The notes beneath the pieces were generated by a model. The model had not been told where the DNA came from. It saw only the letters and a program-made list of their open reading frames with translations, and did not search any database. 64,000 nt of DNA from Pseudomonas vranovensis DSM 16006 (lineage in GTDB: Bacteria; Pseudomonadota; Gammaproteobacteria; Pseudomonadales; Pseudomonadaceae). Below, one piece after another: positions 60,047 to 64,000 of the stretch. The stretch is taken from contig NZ_AUED01000011.1 of assembly GCF_000425805.1 (NCBI RefSeq), positions 62,001 through 126,000 on the forward strand, in the 5' to 3' direction. How positions within the stretch are numbered: position 1 is the first letter of the stretch; every line of letters starts with the position of its first letter. Position numbers and translations under genes: made by a program.

Positions 60047-61003
60047 ATGCACATTTCTTCCGGACGCTGGGTCTATGGCCTGTCGTTATCGCTATTGACG
60101 GCCTTGCTCTGGGGCATCCTGCCCATCAAGCTCAAACAGGTACTGCAGGTGATGGACCCGATCACCGTGACCTGGTTCCGCTTGCTGGTATCCGGGGGGC
60201 TGTTGTTCGCCTGGCTGGCGGCAAGCAGGAGGCTGCCCTCGTTCAACCGACTCGGGCGCAAGGGCTGGGGGCTGGTGGCGCTGGCCACGTGTGGCCTGGT
60301 GGGTAACTACGTGCTGTACCTGATGGGGCTCAACCTGCTCAGCCCCGGTACCGCGCAACTGGTGGTTCAGTTGGGGCCGGTGATGCTGCTGGTGGCCAGT
60401 GTGTTCCTGTTCAAGGAGCGCTTCACCTTCGGTCAAGGCATGGGCCTTGCCATCCTGCTCACGGGTTTTGGCTTGTTTTTCAATCAGCGCCTGGAAGAGT
60501 TGCTGAGCTCCTTGAGTGTCTATACCACGGGTGTACTGACCATTGTGCTGGCAACCACGATCTGGGTGTTCTACGCCTTGAGCCAGAAGCAGTTGCTGAC
60601 CGTGTGGAATTCGCTGCAGGTCATGATGGTGATCTACCTGTGCTGCGCCGCGTTGCTGACGCCGTGGGTACATCCCCTAGAAGCGCTTCAGTTGAGCCCG
60701 CTGCAAGGCTGGCTGTTGCTTGCCTGCTGCCTCAACACCCTGGTGGCCTACGGTGCCTTTGCCGAAGCGCTGGCCCACTGGGAGGCCTCGAAGGTCAGTG
60801 CAACCCTGGCGCTCACACCGCTGGTGACCTTTGTCGCCGTGGCGCTGGCGGCCTGGTTCTGGCCTGACTATGTGCAGGCCGAGCAGATCAATACGTTGGG
60901 CTATATCGGCGCACTGGTGGTGGTGCTGGGCTCGGCGCTGACGGCGCTGGGCCCATCGCTGATGGCCGGCTGGCGCGCCAGGCGCTTGCGCCTGGCGCGT
61001 TGA
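60047..61003 (+). CDS. EamA/DMT-family transporter
   Basis: A 318-aa protein with ten membrane segments arranged as two EamA repeats (about 10-150 and 160-300). Markers are PIKLKQVLQVMDPITVTWFR in the first repeat and ALTPLVTFVAVALAAWFWPD in the second. It is probably an exporter of amino acids or metabolites; the substrate is not readable. The end of the coding region encodes a perfect hairpin (60974-60999), and only one base separates it from the convergent fumC stop. Confidence 0.9.
   Translation: MHISSGRWVYGLSLSLLTALLWGILPIKLKQVLQVMDPITVTWFRLLVSGGLLFAWLAASRRLPSFNRLGRKGWGLVALATCGLVGNYVLYLMGLNLLSPGTAQLVVQLGPVMLLVASVFLFKERFTFGQGMGLAILLTGFGLFFNQRLEELLSSLSVYTTGVLTIVLATTIWVFYALSQKQLLTVWNSLQVMMVIYLCCAALLTPWVHPLEALQLSPLQGWLLLACCLNTLVAYGAFAEALAHWEASKVSATLALTPLVTFVAVALAAWFWPDYVQAEQINTLGYIGALVVVLGSALTALGPSLMAGWRARRLRLAR
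60974..60999. terminator. hairpin encoded in the last codons of the EamA gene
   Basis: CGCGCCAGGCGC (60974-60985) and GCGCCTGGCGCG (60988-60999) are perfect inverted arms. They encode the C-terminal RARRLRLAR of the transporter and lie between convergent stop codons. T-rich sequence downstream (CCTTTCTT) is weak, so a bidirectional barrier is likely but not certain. Confidence 0.6.
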
Positions 61004-61004
61004 T

Positions 61005-62399
61005 TCAGCCTTTCTTGCCAGGTTCGAGCATGTCTTGCGGGCGGACCCACTGGTCGAACTGCTGGTTGTTCAGGTAGCCCAGGATCAGGGCTGCCTCACG
61101 CAGGGTAGTGCCTTCGCTGTAGGCTTTCTTGGCAATTTCTGCGGCCTTGTCGTAGCCGATATGCGGGTTCAGGGCAGTCACCAGCATCAACCCGCGCTCC
61201 AGGTGCGCAGCCATCTGCTCGGCATCCGGCTCGATGCCGGCCACACAGTGCTGCTGGAAGTTGCTGCAGCCATCGGCCAGCAACTCGATGGATTGCAGCA
61301 GGTTGTGGATGATCACCGGTTTGAACACGTTCAATTGCAGGTGGCCCTGGCTCGCGGCAAAGCCGATGGCGGTGTCGTTGCCCAGCACTTGGCAGGCCAG
61401 CATCGACAGGGCCTCGCATTGCGTCGGGTTGACCTTGCCCGGCATGATCGAGCTGCCTGGTTCGTTGGCAGGCAAGCGCACTTCGGCGATACCGGCGCGG
61501 GGGCCGGAGCCGAGTAGGCGCAAATCGTTGGCCAGCTTCATCAGTGCCACCGCCAGGGTTTTCAGGCCACCGGCCAGGGTGGTCAACGGCTCGTGGCCAG
61601 ACAGTGCCGCAAACTTGTTCGGTGCGGTGACGAAGGGCAGGCCGGAGAGCGCAGCTAGTTCTGCGGCAATGGCTTCGGCAAAGCCGTGCGGGGCATTGAG
61701 CCCGGTGCCTACCGCGGTTCCGCCCTGGGCCAGTTCGCACACGGCCGGCAGGGCCGAGCGGATCGCCCGCTGGGCATAATCGAGCTGGGCTACATAAGCA
61801 GAGACTTCCTGGCCGAAGGTGATCGGCGTCGCATCCATCATGTGGGTGCGGCCGGTCTTCACCAGGTGCTGGTGGCGTGCCGACAGCTCCGCCAACCCCG
61901 AAGACAGCTCAGTGATTGCCGGCAGCAACTTGTGCTGGACCGCCTGGGCGGCGGCTATGTGCATGGCGGTGGGGAAACAGTCGTTGGAGCTCTGGGAGCG
62001 ATTGACATGATCGTTGGGATGGACCGGAATCTTGCCGCCGCGTCCCTTGCCGGCCAGTTCGTTGGCGCGCCCGGCGATCACTTCGTTGACGTTCATATTG
62101 CTCTGGGTGCCGCTACCGGTCTGCCAGACGACGAGCGGGAACTGGTCGTCGAGCTGGCCGTCGAGCACTTCGTCGGCGGCCTGTTCGATCAGCCGGGCAA
62201 TGTCGGCCGGCAGGTCTCCATTGCGGTCGTTGACCCGTGCGGCGGCTTTCTTGATCAACGCCAGGGCATGCAGGACTGCCAGCGGCATGCGTTCCTTGCC
62301 GATGGCGAAGTTGATCAGCGAGCGTTGCGTCTGGGCACCCCAATAGGCCTGGTCAGGAACTTCGACCTGACCCAGGCTGTCAGTTTCGATACGGCTCAT
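61005..62399 (-). CDS. fumC: class II fumarate hydratase
   Basis: A 464-aa fumarase C. The family signature [15 protein letters not shown] lies near residues 315-330, [11 protein letters not shown] near 183-193 and [20 protein letters not shown] near 131-150. It is iron-independent and stable to oxidants, interconverting fumarate and malate in the TCA cycle. In P. aeruginosa fumC sits beside sodA and is iron-repressed; here no sodA is nearby, so this is a different locus or paralogue. Confidence 0.95.
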   Translation of the reverse strand: MSRIETDSLGQVEVPDQAYWGAQTQRSLINFAIGKERMPLAVLHALALIKKAAARVNDRNGDLPADIARLIEQAADEVLDGQLDDQFPLVVWQTGSGTQSNMNVNEVIAGRANELAGKGRGGKIPVHPNDHVNRSQSSNDCFPTAMHIAAAQAVQHKLLPAITELSSGLAELSARHQHLVKTGRTHMMDATPITFGQEVSAYVAQLDYAQRAIRSALPAVCELAQGGTAVGTGLNAPHGFAEAIAAELAALSGLPFVTAPNKFAALSGHEPLTTLAGGLKTLAVALMKLANDLRLLGSGPRAGIAEVRLPANEPGSSIMPGKVNPTQCEALSMLACQVLGNDTAIGFAASQGHLQLNVFKPVIIHNLLQSIELLADGCSNFQQHCVAGIEPDAEQMAAHLERGLMLVTALNPHIGYDKAAEIAKKAYSEGTTLREAALILGYLNNQQFDQWVRPQDMLEPGKKG

Positions 62400-62555
62400 G
62401 CTGCGCTCACTCCCTTGTGGTCTGAATTCGCAGTTTAGGTCCCTTTTCGTCGCAGCGGTTCCATTGCTCGTCGACCCACTTGAGCGACGTGCCCGAGTCG
62501 GCGCAGAATGCTCTACTCCGGGGTACTACCTCCTCTGTCTAATGAAGGAATTCCG

Positions 62556-63080
62556 ATGACCCGTCTTCGCGCCCTTTGCACCGCTGTTGCGCTGGTCTGC
62601 GCCAGCGGCCAGGTGCTTGCCGATACCGCCAGCCACAACGCCAGTGCCGAAAAATTCCTCATGATGGCGCACGCTGACAAGCTCGGCACCCCGGTTTACA
62701 TGCAGGTGCAACAGATGTTTGCCCAGCGTTTTGAACAGACCAAGGCCCCAGCCTCGAAAAAAGCCGTGCTCGACAGCTACCAGGCCAAGGCCAACGCCGC
62801 CCTGGACCAGGCTATCGGCTGGAACAAGCTGAAGCCGGACATGGTCAAGCTGTACACCCGCACCTTCACCGAAAGCGAGCTCAAGGACCTGGTTGCCTTC
62901 TACCAGTCGCCACTGGGCAAGAAAGTGCTGGAAAAAATGCCTCAAGTTACCCAGCAGTCGGCCCAGCTGACCCAACAGAAGCTGGAAAGCGCCGTGCCGG
63001 TAGTCAACAAACTGTTGGCTGACATGACCAAAGAACTCGACCCGAACGCCGGCAAGGCCGCCGCTCCGGCGAAGAAGTAA
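62556..63080 (+). CDS. DUF2059 periplasmic protein
   Basis: A 174-aa protein with a signal peptide (MTRLRALCTAVALVCASGQV to about VLA). The DUF2059 region (about 75-135) contains YTRTFTESELKDLVAFYQSP followed by LGKKVLEKMP. A Lys/Ala-rich tail follows. Function unknown. GAAGGAATTCCG precedes ATG 62556. bolA follows 15 bp later, so co-transcription is likely. Confidence 0.9.
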   Translation: MTRLRALCTAVALVCASGQVLADTASHNASAEKFLMMAHADKLGTPVYMQVQQMFAQRFEQTKAPASKKAVLDSYQAKANAALDQAIGWNKLKPDMVKLYTRTFTESELKDLVAFYQSPLGKKVLEKMPQVTQQSAQLTQQKLESAVPVVNKLLADMTKELDPNAGKAAAPAKK

Positions 63081-63095
63081 ATCGCGGAGCCGTCC

Positions 63096-63395
63096 ATGTC
63101 CATGCAGCAGAAGATTGAACAAAGCCTGGCCGCGCTTGCGCCCCAGCACCTTTCGGTGCTCGACGAAAGCCATATGCACAGCCGTGGGCAAGAAACCCAC
63201 TACAAGGCCGTGCTGGTCAGCGAGCAGTTCGAGGGTCTGAACAGCGTAAAGCGCCACCAGAAGGTCTACGCCACGCTAGGTGAGCTGATGGGGCAATTTC
63301 ATGCCCTGGCCCTGCACACCTATACCCCCGGGGAGTGGCAGAAGGTGGGCGCAGCGCCTGCTTCACCCACCTGTGCAGGTGGCAGCAAACACTGA
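63096..63395 (+). CDS. bolA: BolA-family protein
   Basis: A 99-aa protein with the BolA fold. It has the central motif DESHMHSRGQETHYKAVLVS and the helix GLNSVKRHQKVYATLGELMG, with the conserved His of HALALHTYTP that takes part in Fe-S cluster binding with a monothiol glutaredoxin. It is thought to act in iron-sulfur handling and stress responses. It starts 15 bp after the DUF2059 gene. Confidence 0.92.
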   Translation: MSMQQKIEQSLAALAPQHLSVLDESHMHSRGQETHYKAVLVSEQFEGLNSVKRHQKVYATLGELMGQFHALALHTYTPGEWQKVGAAPASPTCAGGSKH

Positions 63396-63425
63396 TTTCC
63401 TCGTCAGGTTTTTGCTAGAATGTGC

Positions 63426-63454
63426 AACGCGCCGCTCGTCGGCGCGTTTTTTTT
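63426..63454 (+). terminator. rho-independent terminator between bolA and trhO
   Basis: AACGCGCCG (63426-63434) and CGGCGCGTT (63440-63448) form a perfect 9-bp stem with loop CTCGT, followed by eight T in all. Confidence 0.92.
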
Positions 63455-63502
63455 GTCATCCGGTCCGCCCTTTGCGAGGGCAACCACCTGGAGAGTTCTT
63501 GC

Positions 63503-64000
63503 ATGACCCAAGCTATCGTCGTGGCGGCGCTGTATAAATTCGTCACCCTGAAAGATTACGTCGAGCTGCGTGAACCGCTGCTCGAAAGCATGACCGCCAA
63601 TGGCATCAAGGGCACTTTGTTGCTGGCCGAGGAAGGTATCAATGGCACGGTGTCCGGTACCCGTGAAGGTATCGACGGCCTGCTGGCCTGGCTGCGCAGC
63701 GATGCCCGCCTGGTAGGTATCGACCACAAGGAATCCTACTGCGACGAACAGCCGTTCTATCGCACCAAGGTCAAGCTCAAGAAAGAAATCGTCACCCTGG
63801 GCGTGGAGGGGGTAGACCCGAACCACAAGGTCGGCACCTACGTCGAGCCCAAGGACTGGAACGCGCTGATCAGCGATCCGGAAGTGTTGCTGATCGATAC
63901 CCGCAACGACTACGAAGTGGCCATTGGCACCTTCGACGGCGCGATCGACCCCAAGACCACCACCTTCCGCGAGTTCCCCGAGTACATCAAGGCCAACTTC
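63503..64000 (+). CDS. trhO: tRNA uridine(34) hydroxylase, rhodanese family (cut by window end)
   Basis: The first 166 residues are present. They start [20 protein letters not shown] and include [20 protein letters not shown] and [20 protein letters not shown], matching TrhO (YceA). TrhO makes 5-hydroxyuridine at position 34 of some tRNAs. The rhodanese active-site Cys lies beyond the window edge, so activity cannot be judged. CTGGAGAG precedes the ATG. Confidence 0.93.
   Translation, partial: MTQAIVVAALYKFVTLKDYVELREPLLESMTANGIKGTLLLAEEGINGTVSGTREGIDGLLAWLRSDARLVGIDHKESYCDEQPFYRTKVKLKKEIVTLGVEGVDPNHKVGTYVEPKDWNALISDPEVLLIDTRNDYEVAIGTFDGAIDPKTTTFREFPEYIKANF

Overview
The window reads as an uninterrupted piece of a GC-rich Pseudomonas chromosome, most likely from the P. 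putida/P. fluorescens side of the genus. Evidence: P. putida-type REP palindromes between genes, the fused nitrate reductase/CysJ-like protein followed by nirBD, the minCDE-lpxL-like block, an rsmI-type CsrA paralogue, the NAGGN osmolyte operon, and the order prc / quinone oxidoreductase / HAD / ABC operon, which I recall from P. aeruginosa and P. putida. I see no insertion sequence, prophage, integrase or CRISPR array. No clear base-composition island is visible by eye.

Layout. 1-8.8 kb: a truncated SSS-type sensor kinase (MxtR/CrbS-like), a TetR/MFS divergent pair with two palindromic operators, a second MFS, a TehA/SLAC1-type carrier, an LplT-PlsC fusion, and a guanidinium exporter (gdx) preceded by a guanidine-II riboswitch. 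8.9-10.3 kb: rdgC, then tRNA-Val and tRNA-Asp with promoter and terminator. 10.4-17.6 kb: assimilatory nitrate/nitrite reduction. Each of the two transcription units has a sigma-54 promoter and a leader with two hexaloop hairpins next to a terminator, the layout of NasT/ANTAR antitermination. 17.6-26.1 kb: a PcaQ-like LysR regulator, an FKBP lipoprotein, a YkvA protein behind a pair of inverted DnaA boxes, a small Xre two-gene unit, an EAL-CBS-GGDEF protein, prc and a quinone oxidoreductase.

26.1-32.4 kb: a six-gene operon (binding protein, cytoplasmic alkaline-phosphatase-superfamily hydrolase, two permeases, ATPase, HAD phosphatase) divergent from a UTRA-type GntR regulator. Candidate operators lie between them. 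This is the best candidate here for a poorly described system: import followed by intracellular hydrolysis of a phosphonate or phosphate ester. 32.4-43.5 kb: a YbiO-like mechanosensitive channel, a 54-aa membrane protein, apeB, rluA, minEDC, an LpxL-type acyltransferase, a patatin, and an MlaA-like protein coupled to an alpha/beta hydrolase. 43.7-51.2 kb: a GH17 membrane glucosyltransferase, a betaine-type binding protein, yjcH-actP, a 50-aa DUF3309 protein, an SDR, ynfA, rsmI and yheU. 51.2-56.0 kb: the NAGGN osmolyte genes. 56-64 kb: mnmC, pap, an EamA transporter, fumC, a DUF2059 protein, bolA and the start of trhO.

All identifications come from reading the translated sequence and recalled family knowledge; no database search was run. 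Start sites were chosen by ribosome binding site, overlap with neighbours and family N-terminus.
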